Notes: generated by a model not told the origin, from the sequence alone. DNA of 64,000 nucleotides from Herbiconiux sp. L3-i23 (GCF_023734115.1 NZ_AP025737.1:868001-932000); one strand, 5' to 3'; shown: positions 8,193 to 16,001, numbered from the stretch's first letter. Numbers and translations: made by a program.

Positions 8193-8762
8193 TTACGCGC
8201 TCGCGGGTGTCGCCGTCGGCTTCGGCGTCGTCCCGCCGCCCGGTGCGGGGGTCTTGGTGGGAGCGGGCGTCGCCGGGGCGGTCGGTGCCGGGGTCGGTGT
8301 CGTCTCCGGCTCCTCCGGTTCCTCCTCGGGATCATCGGAGGGCTCCTCGGTGGGCGGTGCCTCCTCGGCGGGCGGCTCGACGGGATCGGCGGGAGCCTCG
8401 TCCTCGTCGTCGCTCGGGGCGGGAGGCGGCGTCAACTGCGCCGCGAGGAAGGCGCGGACCGACTCGACCGCCGCGGCGATGCGCGCGTACCGGTCCTCGT
8501 GGACCTCGCCGCGCACCTTCGCGGCTTCGAGCTCCGCCGACACCTGGTCGAGCGACGCGAGCGCTGCCGCGAGGTCTCCGCCTGCGGCCTCGTCGGACAC
8601 TGCGAGCACCGCCTGCTGCAGCCGTTCGGCTGTGCGGGTTTCGATCGCCGGCGCGGCGGCGCACCCGCTCAACGCGACGGAAGCGGCGAGCACGGCCGCC
8701 ACGGCGACCCGCCTCGCGGCGGCCCTCGTGAATGCGGCCTTGCGCATGACGGCCCGGTTCAC
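8193..8762 (-). CDS. Lipoprotein carrying the kinase ectodomain module (partner of kinase 2)
   Basis: A 189-residue predicted lipoprotein. The signal ends with the lipobox LSGC, so the mature protein would be acylated on that Cys. After it comes a helical module of about 60 residues (beginning RLQQAVLAVSDEAA, ending SVRAFLAAQL) that aligns without gaps to the ectodomain of kinase 1. The C-terminal half is a Pro/Glu/Thr-rich stalk (PTEEPSDDPEEEPEEPE and so on), probably wall-spanning. The GTG start at complement 8760-8762 overlaps the stop of kinase 2 by 4 bp, implying translational coupling; an internal ATG at complement 8745-8747 is an alternative. I infer it is a detached sensor part of kinase 2. 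Confidence 0.75.
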   Translation of the reverse strand: MNRAVMRKAAFTRAAARRVAVAAVLAASVALSGCAAAPAIETRTAERLQQAVLAVSDEAAGGDLAAALASLDQVSAELEAAKVRGEVHEDRYARIAAAVESVRAFLAAQLTPPPAPSDDEDEAPADPVEPPAEEAPPTEEPSDDPEEEPEEPETTPTPAPTAPATPAPTKTPAPGGGTTPKPTATPASA

Positions 8763-10129
8763 GGCTGCACACTCCGCTGCAACTCGTCGAGCAGGTCTCC
8801 GAGCTCGCCGTCAACGGCCGGATACTGCGGGGGAGTGAGCGTCTCGGGTGCCATCAGGTTCGCGATGACGAGTGCCGCGATCGCCGCGGCGAGCAGCACC
8901 GCGACGATGATGAGGACCACGTGCAGCGCCCGCCGCGATCTCGGGGCGGCCGCGGTGGTGGTCGGGCCGGTGGGGGAGCCCGGCGCGGCCGGCGTCGTCG
9001 CCGTGCCATCGGGGGCGACGGCGACCTGGTCGGTGGGTGCCGGCACCGGCGCGCCGTGCATCACCGCGGTGGAATCGGTGGTCGCGACGACCTCCGCGAA
9101 GGCGGCGTCGAGGCGCGCGGTGTCATCGGCGATCTCGTGCACGTCGCCCGCACTCGGAGCGTCCGCGATGCCGACGTCGACAGCGGTGTCGTCGTCCTCG
9201 GAATCGCGGTCGGTCGAGCCCGGCAACGGCGTGGCCGCCGTCGCCTGCAGGTCGGACATCGCGGGCATCGCCCGCGTGTGCACGACGGGGGGACCGCCCG
9301 CGATGAGGGTCGTCTCGACCTCGGCGGCGCTGATCCTCGACGTGGGGTCGAGACGCGTCATGGCCTGCAGCAGCACCTCATAGTCGGGATCGACGTCCGC
9401 GGGGACGAGCGGCTGCGCGACGGTCCGTGCGGCGGCCTGCTCCGCGGGTGTCCCCGCGAACGGCCGCTCCCCGGTGAGGCACTCGAAGAGCACCAGTCCG
9501 AGCGCGTACACGTCCGCCGCCGTTCCGACGGTGCCGCCGCCGACCTGCTCGGGGCTGAGGTAGGCCACGGTGCCGAGGATGCTGCCCGCGGTCGTCAGAT
9601 GCGTCGCGTCGGCCATCCGCGCGATACCGAGATCCGCCAGCTTGGCGTGCAGCACCCCGTCGTCGTCGCGTCGGATGAGGATGTTCGCGGGTTTGACGTC
9701 GCGGTGGACGATGCCCTTCGCATGGATGTGGGCGAGGGCGCCGGCGATCTGGGCGATCACCGCGGCGGCGTCATCGGTGCTCAGCGGGCCTGCGCGCAGC
9801 AGGGACGCGAGGTGCTCGCCGTCGACGAGTTCCATGACGAGGAACGGCGTCGATCCGTCGTCGCTCAACGCCGCGTCGTGGAGGGTGACGAGACTCGGGT
9901 GATTGATGCTGCCGAGCATCTTCATCTCGGCTTCGACACGGCGCGAGTCGCTCGCCTCGGCGACGTCGCTGCGGAAGATCTTGATCGCGACATCGCGGTC
10001 GAGGAGCAGGTCGTGCGCCTGATAGACGGTCGCCATGCCGCCCGTGCCGATCGCCGGGCCGAGCCGGTAGCGCCCACCGCCGATGATCTCACCGCTCTCG
10101 CTGTCGGTGTCGGGCCGGGTGCTGGTCAC
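8759..10129 (-). CDS. Membrane Ser/Thr protein kinase 2
   Basis: A 456-residue Hanks-type kinase with GTGGMATV Gly-loop (28-35), Lys50, HRDVKPAN with Asp144, DLG at 166-168 and GTVAYLSPEQ. After an acidic, Ala/Thr-rich linker there is one membrane segment (about 405-424, LHVVLIIVAVLL), and the chain then ends only some 30 residues outside, immediately after YPAVDGELGDLLDELQRSV. The rest of the ectodomain seen in kinase 1 is encoded by the next gene, whose start overlaps this stop by 4 bp. The start is GTG at complement 10127-10129. It is downstream of kinase 3 and its lipoprotein. Activity is expected because all core catalytic residues are present; the target is unknown. Confidence 0.9.
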   Translation of the reverse strand: MTSTRPDTDSESGEIIGGGRYRLGPAIGTGGMATVYQAHDLLLDRDVAIKIFRSDVAEASDSRRVEAEMKMLGSINHPSLVTLHDAALSDDGSTPFLVMELVDGEHLASLLRAGPLSTDDAAAVIAQIAGALAHIHAKGIVHRDVKPANILIRRDDDGVLHAKLADLGIARMADATHLTTAGSILGTVAYLSPEQVGGGTVGTAADVYALGLVLFECLTGERPFAGTPAEQAAARTVAQPLVPADVDPDYEVLLQAMTRLDPTSRISAAEVETTLIAGGPPVVHTRAMPAMSDLQATAATPLPGSTDRDSEDDDTAVDVGIADAPSAGDVHEIADDTARLDAAFAEVVATTDSTAVMHGAPVPAPTDQVAVAPDGTATTPAAPGSPTGPTTTAAAPRSRRALHVVLIIVAVLLAAAIAALVIANLMAPETLTPPQYPAVDGELGDLLDELQRSVQP

Positions 10130-10240
10130 GGTCGGGGTCGCTTTCGCTTTCGGCGCTGAGCATCGCCGTTTTTCAGGTGGAGATCAATCGTACGGAAGGG
10201 AGCCGGGAAGTTGTCGGGAGTGCCGATGACGCGCGCCGTG

Positions 10241-10759
10241 TCACCCCTTCTTTCCGTGCCCCTTGCCGTTGCCCTTGTCGTTCCCTTTCCCCGGTTCGGG
10301 CGCGGGCTCGGGGGCGGGAGGCGCGGGATCCTCGGCCGCCGCGCGATCGAGTTCGGCCTGCATCTGCTCGAGCCGAGCGGCGAGCTCGGCCGCCTCGCGC
10401 TCCTGCGCCGCCGCGGCGTCCGCTTCGGCGGCGACTCGCGCCGCTTCCGCCTCGGCGGCCGCCCGGGCATCGAGCTGAGCGCGGACGTCGGCGATCGCGT
10501 TCCGGATCTGGCGGTACCGCGACGGAGTGACTCCGTCGTCGTCGGCGGCGCGTTCGAGGGCGGCCAGTGCCTCGTCGAGGGCGGCGCGGGCGGCCGTCTC
10601 GTCGCCGGCGCTCGCGGCCGTCGCGGCCTCGAGGACCTCGGCGCGCAAGCCCTGGGTCACCTCGGAGCGGAGGTCGGGCGCGGGGGCGCAGCCGGCGAGG
10701 AGACCGATCGCCGCGACGACGACGGCGGCGGGCATCCATCGGCGCATCGATGCGCTCAC
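10241..10759 (-). CDS. Lipoprotein carrying the kinase ectodomain module (partner of kinase 3)
   Basis: A 172-residue predicted lipoprotein with signal and lipobox LLAGC. The mature part starts CAPAPDLRSEV and continues with the same helical module found in kinase 1 and in the other lipoprotein (conserved VL, AA, GD, SRYRQI, AIADVRAQL). It then forms a long Ala/Glu/Arg coiled coil and a Pro/Gly/Lys tail (GKGNDKGNGKGHGKKG) that may bind the wall. The GTG at complement 10757-10759 overlaps the kinase 3 stop by 4 bp. The downstream gap to kinase 2 is 111 bp. Function is inferred from the arrangement: an outer-surface sensing arm for kinase 3. No catalytic motif is visible. Confidence 0.75.
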   Translation of the reverse strand: MSASMRRWMPAAVVVAAIGLLAGCAPAPDLRSEVTQGLRAEVLEAATAASAGDETAARAALDEALAALERAADDDGVTPSRYRQIRNAIADVRAQLDARAAAEAEAARVAAEADAAAAQEREAAELAARLEQMQAELDRAAAEDPAPPAPEPAPEPGKGNDKGNGKGHGKKG

Positions 10760-11970
10760 GGCTCGATCACCGACTCGAGTCGTTCGAAGGACTCGCCGAG
10801 CTCACCGTCGATCGCGGGATAGGAGATCGCGGGTGTCGTCGGTGCAGCGGGCGCCGGCGTCGACAGAGCGGGAATCACGAGTCCGGCCGCGACGAGCAGC
10901 ACGGCGACGGCGCCGCCGAGCAGAAGCGTCCGTCTCGATGGCCGGCGAGATCGGCCTGTCCGCGACTCGGGCTGCCCGATCTCGGTGTCGTCAGCCGCGT
11001 CGGTGTCGACGGTCGACGGGGGAGCGAGGCCAACACCGGCCAGGCGACGCGTGGGCGCTTCGGCGGCGGCCGTCGCGACCGGATCGTCCGCCGTCGTGTC
11101 GGCTGCCGCCGTGGTGCGGGCGCCGACGACCGCTGCCGTGGGGCGCGGCGACGTCCAGGATCGGAGTGCGGTGCGGACGGTGGCGGCATCGGGACGGTCG
11201 GCCGGATCCGTCGCGGTCATCGCGCGCAGTAGCGCCTCGTCGGCGGCGGACAGCCCGGCGGGGAGAGCGGGGCCGCGCACCAGGCGCGCCGCCATGCTCT
11301 CGGCTTCGGTGCCGGGGAAGGCGCGGGCGCCGGTGAGCGCCTCGATCAGCAGCAGGCCGAGCGAGTAGACGTCGCTCGCCGTCGTGACGCGGTCGCCGCG
11401 CGCCTGCTCGGGGCTGAGGTAGGCGACCGTGCCGACGATGCTGCCGCCCGCGGTGGCCCGAGTGGCGTCCATGAGGTAGGCGATGCCGAGATCGGCGAGC
11501 GTTCCGCGGGGAGTCCCGTCGACGTGCCGCACGAGCACGTTGCCGGGTTTCACATCGCGGTGCACGACGCCGCGGAAGTGCGCGTGCGCCAGCGCAGCCG
11601 CGACGTCGGCGACCACGGACACGAGCTCCTCGATGGGAAGCGACCCGGCGGTGCGCGCGAGGTCCGCCCCGTCGACGAGCTCCATCACGATGTACGGGTC
11701 GTCGCCGTCGTCGCCGAACCCCGCGTCGTGCAGTGTGACCAGCGATGGGTGCGTCAGGGCGGCGAGGAGGGTGACCTCAGATCGCAGCCGGCGTAGCGTC
11801 TCGCCGTCGGACCGCCGATCGCGCAGCACCTTGACCGCCACCTCGCGGGGGATGCGCGTGTCCTGCGCGCGGAAGACGTCCGCGGATCCGCCGCGGCCGA
11901 TCCGTTCGACCAACCGGTAGCGACCGGCGATGAGGGTTCCGCCGCGCGGCTCGATCTCGATGTCGGTCAC
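10756..11970 (-). CDS. Membrane Ser/Thr protein kinase 3
   Basis: A 404-residue Hanks-type kinase with Gly-loop GRGGSADV, Lys47, HRDVKPGN with Asp139, DLG (160-162) and GTVAYLSPEQ. The kinase domain is followed by an Ala/Thr-rich linker, a basic stop-transfer stretch (RSRRPSRRT) and one membrane segment (about 350-370). It ends with a short external tail carrying YPAIDGELGESFERLESV, the same juxtamembrane motif as in kinases 1 and 2. Start is GTG at complement 11968-11970; no ATG is available nearby. It is the first gene of the inverted kinase block and is divergent from rseP across 138 bp, so the block's promoter should lie there. Confidence 0.9.
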   Translation of the reverse strand: MTDIEIEPRGGTLIAGRYRLVERIGRGGSADVFRAQDTRIPREVAVKVLRDRRSDGETLRRLRSEVTLLAALTHPSLVTLHDAGFGDDGDDPYIVMELVDGADLARTAGSLPIEELVSVVADVAAALAHAHFRGVVHRDVKPGNVLVRHVDGTPRGTLADLGIAYLMDATRATAGGSIVGTVAYLSPEQARGDRVTTASDVYSLGLLLIEALTGARAFPGTEAESMAARLVRGPALPAGLSAADEALLRAMTATDPADRPDAATVRTALRSWTSPRPTAAVVGARTTAAADTTADDPVATAAAEAPTRRLAGVGLAPPSTVDTDAADDTEIGQPESRTGRSRRPSRRTLLLGGAVAVLLVAAGLVIPALSTPAPAAPTTPAISYPAIDGELGESFERLESVIEP

Positions 11971-12108
11971 CGTTCCCCCTCACGCCGGTCGCCCCCGACC
12001 GCTTTTCGCGCTCCGCTTCGAGCCTAAGTCGGCGCTCCTGAAGCGACGCAGGGAAAGCTGCGGGCGCCCTTCGGCGCGTTCATAGACTCGCGCCACTACC
12101 CTCAGCAC

Positions 12109-13443
12109 GTGGATTTCCAAGCCGTGCTGCTCTATGTACTCGGCGTGCTCGTCATCGTCATCGGGCTCGCCGTGTCGATCGCGCTGCACGAGATCGGCCA
12201 CCTGATCCCCGCGAAGCTGTTCGGCGTCAAGGTGACGCAGTACATGATCGGCTTCGGCAAGACCCTCTTCTCCTTCCGCCGGGGCGAGACCGAGTACGGC
12301 CTGAAGGCCATCCCGCTCGGCGGCTACGTCGCGATGATCGGCATGTATCCGCCCACGGCTCCCGGCGGCACCGCCCGCAACGCGACGACGGGTGTGTTCA
12401 ACCAGCTCGTACAGGACGCCCGCGACACCAGCGCCGCCACCATCGGCGAGGAGGAGGACGGTCGCACCTTCTACCGGCTCTCCGTCTGGAAGCGCGTCGT
12501 CATCATGCTCGGCGGCCCGTTCATGAACCTTGTGCTCGGCATCCTCTTCTACGCCGTCGTGATCATGGGCTTCGGCCTGCCGATGGCGTCGACGACCATC
12601 GGCACCGTCAGCGAATGCGTCCTCCCCTCGACGAGTGATCGCCAGACCTGCGAATCGGCCGACCCCGAGGCGCCGGGGCTCGCCGCCGGCATCCTGCCGG
12701 GCGACCGCATCGTCAGCATCGACGGCGAGCAGATCGACAGCTGGACGCAGGCCACCGCACTGATCCGCGAGTCGCCGGGCGACCCGCTCACCGTCGTCGT
12801 CGAGCGCGGCGGAAGCGAGGTAACCCTCGAGGCGACGCCGCTGCTCACCGAGCGCTACAGCACCGACGCCGACGGCAACGTGATCACCGATGCCGACGGC
12901 GAACCGGTCACCACCGAGGTCGGAGTGCTCGGGATCGGCAGCCAGGAGCAGCTCGTGCCGCAGCCGGCGACCGAAGTGCTGCCCGCCGTCGGGAACAACA
13001 TCACCGCCGTCGCCGGCATCATCCTGAACCTGCCGCAGCGGCTCATCGATGTCGCGAACGCGGCGTTCGGACCCGGCGACCGCGATCCCGACGGGCCCGT
13101 GAGCGTCGTCGGCGTGGGACGTCTGGCGGGTGAGATCGCGAGCCTCGACACCATCCCCGTCGCCTCGCGGATCTCGAGCATGCTGGGCATCCTCGCCTCG
13201 CTGAACATCGCGCTCCTCGTGTTCAACCTGGTGCCCCTCGTCCCCCTCGACGGCGGCCACGTCGTCATCGCGCTGTGGGAGGGAGTGAAGCGCGGGTTCG
13301 CGAAGCTCTTCCGGCGGAAGGACCCGGGCCCCGTCGACGCGGCGAAGCTGATGCCCGTCACCTTCGCGGTCGTCCTCATCCTCGGCGCGATGAGCGCCCT
13401 GCTCATCTACGCCGACATCGTCAAACCCATCAGTGTTCTCTAG
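12109..13443 (+). CDS. rseP: Site-2 membrane protease, RseP/Rip1 family (M50)
   Basis: A 444-residue intramembrane zinc metalloprotease. The HEIGH motif (His27, Glu28, His31) lies in the first membrane helix and the second metal motif is in PLVPLDGGHV near residue 385. A PDZ domain sits between, with PGLAAGILPGDRIVSIDGEQ about 185-204. Family members cut single-pass anti-sigma factors and other membrane stubs after a first cleavage. The start is GTG at 12109, placing HEIGH close to the N-terminus as usual. It belongs to the dxr-rseP-ispG group of other actinobacteria but is isolated here. Its last codons and stop lie in a 16-bp tandem repeat. Anti-sigma substrates are not in this window. Confidence 0.93.
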   Translation: MDFQAVLLYVLGVLVIVIGLAVSIALHEIGHLIPAKLFGVKVTQYMIGFGKTLFSFRRGETEYGLKAIPLGGYVAMIGMYPPTAPGGTARNATTGVFNQLVQDARDTSAATIGEEEDGRTFYRLSVWKRVVIMLGGPFMNLVLGILFYAVVIMGFGLPMASTTIGTVSECVLPSTSDRQTCESADPEAPGLAAGILPGDRIVSIDGEQIDSWTQATALIRESPGDPLTVVVERGGSEVTLEATPLLTERYSTDADGNVITDADGEPVTTEVGVLGIGSQEQLVPQPATEVLPAVGNNITAVAGIILNLPQRLIDVANAAFGPGDRDPDGPVSVVGVGRLAGEIASLDTIPVASRISSMLGILASLNIALLVFNLVPLVPLDGGHVVIALWEGVKRGFAKLFRRKDPGPVDAAKLMPVTFAVVLILGAMSALLIYADIVKPISVL

Positions 13444-13510
13444 CTGCAGTGTTCTTTAGCTGCAGTGTTCTTTAGCTGCGGTGTCCACTAGCTGCGGCGT
13501 CCTCTCGCTG
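13431..13510. repeat. 16-bp tandem repeat, five units, covering the rseP stop codon
   Basis: Five consecutive 16-bp units follow the pattern CAGTGTTCTTTAGCTG: 13431-13446, 13447-13462, 13463-13478, 13479-13494 and 13495-13510. Units 2 and 3 are identical and the last two have diverged. The first unit contains the TAG stop of rseP (13441-13443), and units 2 to 4 repeat the TAG. It is a small VNTR-like array. Confidence 0.8.
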
Positions 13511-13533
13511 CGGGTAGGGCGTTCCGGGCGAAC

Positions 13534-13572
13534 GCGCACATTTCGGCCGGCCACGCGCGCCGGAACGTGCGC
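13534..13572. other. Imperfect intergenic hairpin
   Basis: GCGCACATTTCGG pairs with CCGGAACGTGCGC at 11 of 13 positions around a 13-base loop. It lies between rseP and the histidine kinase. The right arm shares CCGGAACGTGCG with the end of repeat G, so it may be a remnant of that family. A role in transcription termination is possible, but there is no T-tract. Confidence 0.4.
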
Positions 13573-13675
13573 GCGGCCGGTTCCACCCATCGCCAACAGG
13601 TACTCCTGGCGGAGTACGCGGTCCTCGGTCCGCAGCACGACGCGCCCGCCGCGCGCCGCGGTCTAGCATCGGCGC

Positions 13676-14848
13676 ATGCCCGCGTCCTCGTTCCCGCGCG
13701 AGGTCGCCTGGATGCACGACCCCGAGTCGCTCCCGCGTCGAGGGTCGGCGACCGCGCGGCTCGTGCTGCCCGCGGTGCTCGCGTTCCTCATCCAGACCCC
13801 GTTCGCGGTGTTCCTCGCCGCGAGGGCGGGATGGTCGTTGGACGGCGCGCTGGCCGTGCTCGCCGCGATCGCAGGGCCGGTCGCCCTGCTCGGCTCACGG
13901 CGGTGGCCGGGCCCCGTCGTGGTCGTGTGCGCCGCCGCGGCGACCCTTGGACTGGTCGTCGGAGCGGGCGCCGGTTTCGGGCCGCCTCCCGTCGCGTTGC
14001 TCTTGGCGATCGTGCTCGCCATCGTGCGCGGAGCGCGGGTCTGGGCGCTCGCGGCGCTCGCCGCGACGTGGACGGCGATCCTCGTGCTGCTCGCGGTGGG
14101 CGGAACCGCCGTGCATCCGCCCCGCATCGTCGCCTTCGGGGTCGGTCTGCTCATCGCGGTCGGCGCGGGGGAGTTCGCTCGCGGGCGACGCGAACGCTAC
14201 GAACGGTTCCGCAGCGGGCTGCGCGAGCAGCGGCAGAGCGCCGAGCAGGCCGAACGCGTGCGGATCGCCCGCGAACTGCACGACGTGCTCGCCCACTCGC
14301 TGTCGTCGATCAACGTGCAGGCCGGCATGGGTCTGCACCTCATCGAGACCCGGCCCGAGAAGGCCGCCGAGGCGCTCGCCGCGATCAAGGCGGCCAGCAA
14401 GGACGCCCTTGACGAGGTGCGCGGAGTCATCGGCGTGCTGCGCGCCGACGACGACGCCCCGCGACGTCCGGAGCCCGGGCTCGACGGGCTCGACGCCCTC
14501 GCCGAGCCGCTCCGCGCGAGCGGCATCACCGTCGAGGTGCGCGACGACCTCGCGGACCAGCCGTCCGCCGCCGTGCAGCTGGCGCTCTACCGGATCGCGC
14601 AGGAGAGCCTGACGAACGTGCTGCGTCATGCGGAGGCCCGCCGCGTCGAGGTGTCGGTCGCTCCGCACGAGGACGGCGTCGAACTCGTCATCATCGACGA
14701 CGGTCATGGCGGGCACCCATCCCCGGGCGGACGCGGACTGCTCGGCATGGCGGAGCGCGCCACCCTGCTCGGCGGCACCTTCGAGGCGGGGCCTGCCGGC
14801 TCCGGCGGGTTCCGCGTCCGCGCCATCCTGCCGAAGGGGAACCGATGA
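13676..14848 (+). CDS. Sensor histidine kinase, NarL/DesK type
   Basis: A 390-residue membrane histidine kinase. The N-terminal half has about five to six hydrophobic segments and no recognisable extracellular sensor domain. The HisKA_3 dimerisation motif RIARELHDVLAHSL carries the phosphoacceptor His202. The ATPase domain shows LTNVLRHAEA (N-box) and DDGHGG with a G-rich lid (GGRGLLGMAERA). It overlaps the following response regulator gene by 4 bp (ATGA), which defines its partner. Signal is unknown; the transmembrane-only sensor suggests membrane or envelope conditions (inference). ATG at 13676; the preceding 230 bp hold only the tandem repeat and a hairpin. Confidence 0.92.
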   Translation: MPASSFPREVAWMHDPESLPRRGSATARLVLPAVLAFLIQTPFAVFLAARAGWSLDGALAVLAAIAGPVALLGSRRWPGPVVVVCAAAATLGLVVGAGAGFGPPPVALLLAIVLAIVRGARVWALAALAATWTAILVLLAVGGTAVHPPRIVAFGVGLLIAVGAGEFARGRRERYERFRSGLREQRQSAEQAERVRIARELHDVLAHSLSSINVQAGMGLHLIETRPEKAAEALAAIKAASKDALDEVRGVIGVLRADDDAPRRPEPGLDGLDALAEPLRASGITVEVRDDLADQPSAAVQLALYRIAQESLTNVLRHAEARRVEVSVAPHEDGVELVIIDDGHGGHPSPGGRGLLGMAERATLLGGTFEAGPAGSGGFRVRAILPKGNR

Positions 14849-15510
14849 CGATCACCATCGCGATCGCCGACGACCAGCAGCTCGTGCGCGGTGGTTTCCG
14901 CGCGCTCCTCGACGCGGAGGCGGACATGCGGGTCGTCGGAGAGGCGGGCACGGGCGAGGGGATCGTCGCCCTCGTCGAACGCGAGCGCCCCGATGTCGTG
15001 CTCATGGACATCCGCATGCCCGGTCTGGACGGCATCGAGGCCACGACCCGGATCGTGTCCGACCCCACCCTCTCCGCCACCCGTATCGTCGTCGTGACGA
15101 CGTTCGAACTCGACGATTACGTGGTCGCCGCGATCCGCGCCGGTGCCAGCGGCTTCCTCGTGAAGGACACCGAGCCGGTCGAGCTGATCCGCGCCGTGCG
15201 GGTCGTCGCCGGCGGTGACGCGCTTCTTTCGCCTGGAGTGACGCGGCGTCTGCTCGCCCGAGTCGCCGAGGGGGCCCGCGCCCCTCACGACCAGGGTCTG
15301 CTCGACTCGCTGACGGATCGGGAGCGCGAGGTGCTGGTGCAGGTGGCCGCGGGGCGCAGTAACGAGGAGATCGCGGCGGAACTGTTCCTGTCGCCGCTCA
15401 CGGCGAAGACCCACGTGTCGCGCATCCTGACCAAGCTCGGCGTCCGCGACCGAGTGCAGCTCGTCGTGCTCGCCTACGAGTCGGGGCTCGTGAAGCCCGG
15501 CTGGCACTGA
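14845..15510 (+). CDS. LuxR/NarL-type response regulator
   Basis: A 221-residue two-domain regulator. The receiver has the acidic pair DD (9-10), phosphoacceptor Asp55 in LMDIRMPG, the Thr at VVTTF and Lys in LVKDTEP. The C-terminal GerE helix-turn-helix is LTDREREVLVQVAAG with NEEIAAELFLSPLTAKTHVS (about 155-205). It is translationally coupled to the upstream kinase by an ATGA overlap. Downstream lie the A-B-A-B palindrome array, then two short ACTC...GAGT palindromes just before the SHOCT gene; these are candidate binding sites (inference). Regulators of this group often control envelope or efflux genes. Confidence 0.93.
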   Translation: MTITIAIADDQQLVRGGFRALLDAEADMRVVGEAGTGEGIVALVERERPDVVLMDIRMPGLDGIEATTRIVSDPTLSATRIVVVTTFELDDYVVAAIRAGASGFLVKDTEPVELIRAVRVVAGGDALLSPGVTRRLLARVAEGARAPHDQGLLDSLTDREREVLVQVAAGRSNEEIAAELFLSPLTAKTHVSRILTKLGVRDRVQLVVLAYESGLVKPGWH

Positions 15511-15536
15511 CCCACCCCACCCTCCACTCGGCGCTG

Positions 15537-15624
15537 CTGACCAAATCAAGGAAAAAGCGGTGTCGAGTCACACGTTCATGCCGATCCGGGGCCGTCAGAG
15601 GTGAAATCTCCTTGATTTGGTCAG
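15537..15624. repeat. 88-bp palindromic element A1
   Basis: It has perfect 16-bp terminal arms CTGACCAAATCAAGGA / TCCTTGATTTGGTCAG. The non-palindromic core contains GAGTCACACGTTCATGC followed by GATCCGGGGCC and is shared with A2. It is first of four 88-bp elements in the gap between the response regulator and the SHOCT gene. Confidence 0.85.
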
Positions 15625-15650
15625 TCGCCCAGCGCGGACAGGTTGAGTGG

Positions 15651-15738
15651 CTGACCGAATGCAGGAGAAATTGGTCGGGTAGGCCCCGAATCGGGCAGTT
15701 TTCCGGGTTTCGGGCGAAGAACTCCTGCATTTGGTCAG
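15651..15738. repeat. 88-bp palindromic element B1
   Basis: The arms CTGACCGAATGCAGGAG / CTCCTGCATTTGGTCAG pair with one mismatch. The core contains CCCCGAATCGGGCAG followed by TTTTCCGGGTTTCGGG and can form a second inner stem (CCCGAA/TTCGGG). It has the same length as A1 but different arms and core, 26 bp downstream of A1. Confidence 0.85.
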
Positions 15739-15753
15739 CCGCCCGCCATGCCT

Positions 15754-15841
15754 CTGACCAAATCAAGGAGAAAGCAGGTTCGAGTCACACGTTCATGCGG
15801 ATCCGGGGCCATCGGCGCCGTGATCTCCTTGATTTGGTCAG
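15754..15841. repeat. 88-bp palindromic element A2
   Basis: A second copy of element A with perfect 18-bp arms CTGACCAAATCAAGGAGA / TCTCCTTGATTTGGTCAG. The core is nearly identical to that of A1. It lies 15 bp after B1, so the A-B pair repeats with a period of 217 bp. Confidence 0.85.
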
Positions 15842-15867
15842 TCACCCCGTCCGCACGCGGCGGGTGG

Positions 15868-15955
15868 CTGCCCGAATGCAGGAGAAATTGCTCGGGCAAG
15901 CCCCGAATCAGGCAGTTTTCCGGGTTTCGGACGAAAAACTCCTGCATTCGGTCAG
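15868..15955. repeat. 88-bp palindromic element B2
   Basis: A second copy of element B. The arms CTGCCCGAATGCAGGAG / CTCCTGCATTCGGTCAG have one mismatch, at a different position from B1. Its distance to A2 is 26 bp, the same as between A1 and B1. Core differences from B1 are scattered single bases. Confidence 0.85.
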
Positions 15956-15956
15956 C

Positions 15957-16001
15957 CACTCGGGGGAGTGAGGGTGGCGGAGCTACTCCCGGGTGAGTAG
16001 C
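15957..16001. promoter_or_regulatory. Two short palindromes upstream of the SHOCT gene
   Basis: CACTC-GGGG-GAGTG (15957-15970) and GCTACTC-CCGGGT-GAGTAGC (15982-16001) are perfect dyads sharing ACTC...GAGT half-sites, about 90 bp before the start of the small membrane protein. They could be binding sites of the response regulator encoded 450 bp upstream. This is an inference from position and symmetry. Confidence 0.35.

Noticed and set aside
6305-8731. A plus-strand open frame of about 800 codons across kinase 1 and its neighbouring lipoprotein.
   Set aside because: It is the antisense shadow of strongly supported kinase and lipoprotein genes, and its composition is repetitive Arg/Leu with no domain.
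8193-10759. Lipoproteins considered as frameshifted ends of the kinases.
   Set aside because: Each has its own signal peptide and lipobox and starts in a different frame with a clean 4-bp overlap, which indicates deliberate separate genes.
13431-13510. 16-bp tandem repeat considered as a CRISPR or an iteron origin.
   Set aside because: The units are directly abutting with no spacers, start inside the rseP stop region, and no replication gene is present.
15537-15955. Repeat array considered as a CRISPR.
   Set aside because: Units are 88-bp palindromes of two alternating types with conserved cores, not short direct repeats with unique spacers, and no cas genes are nearby.
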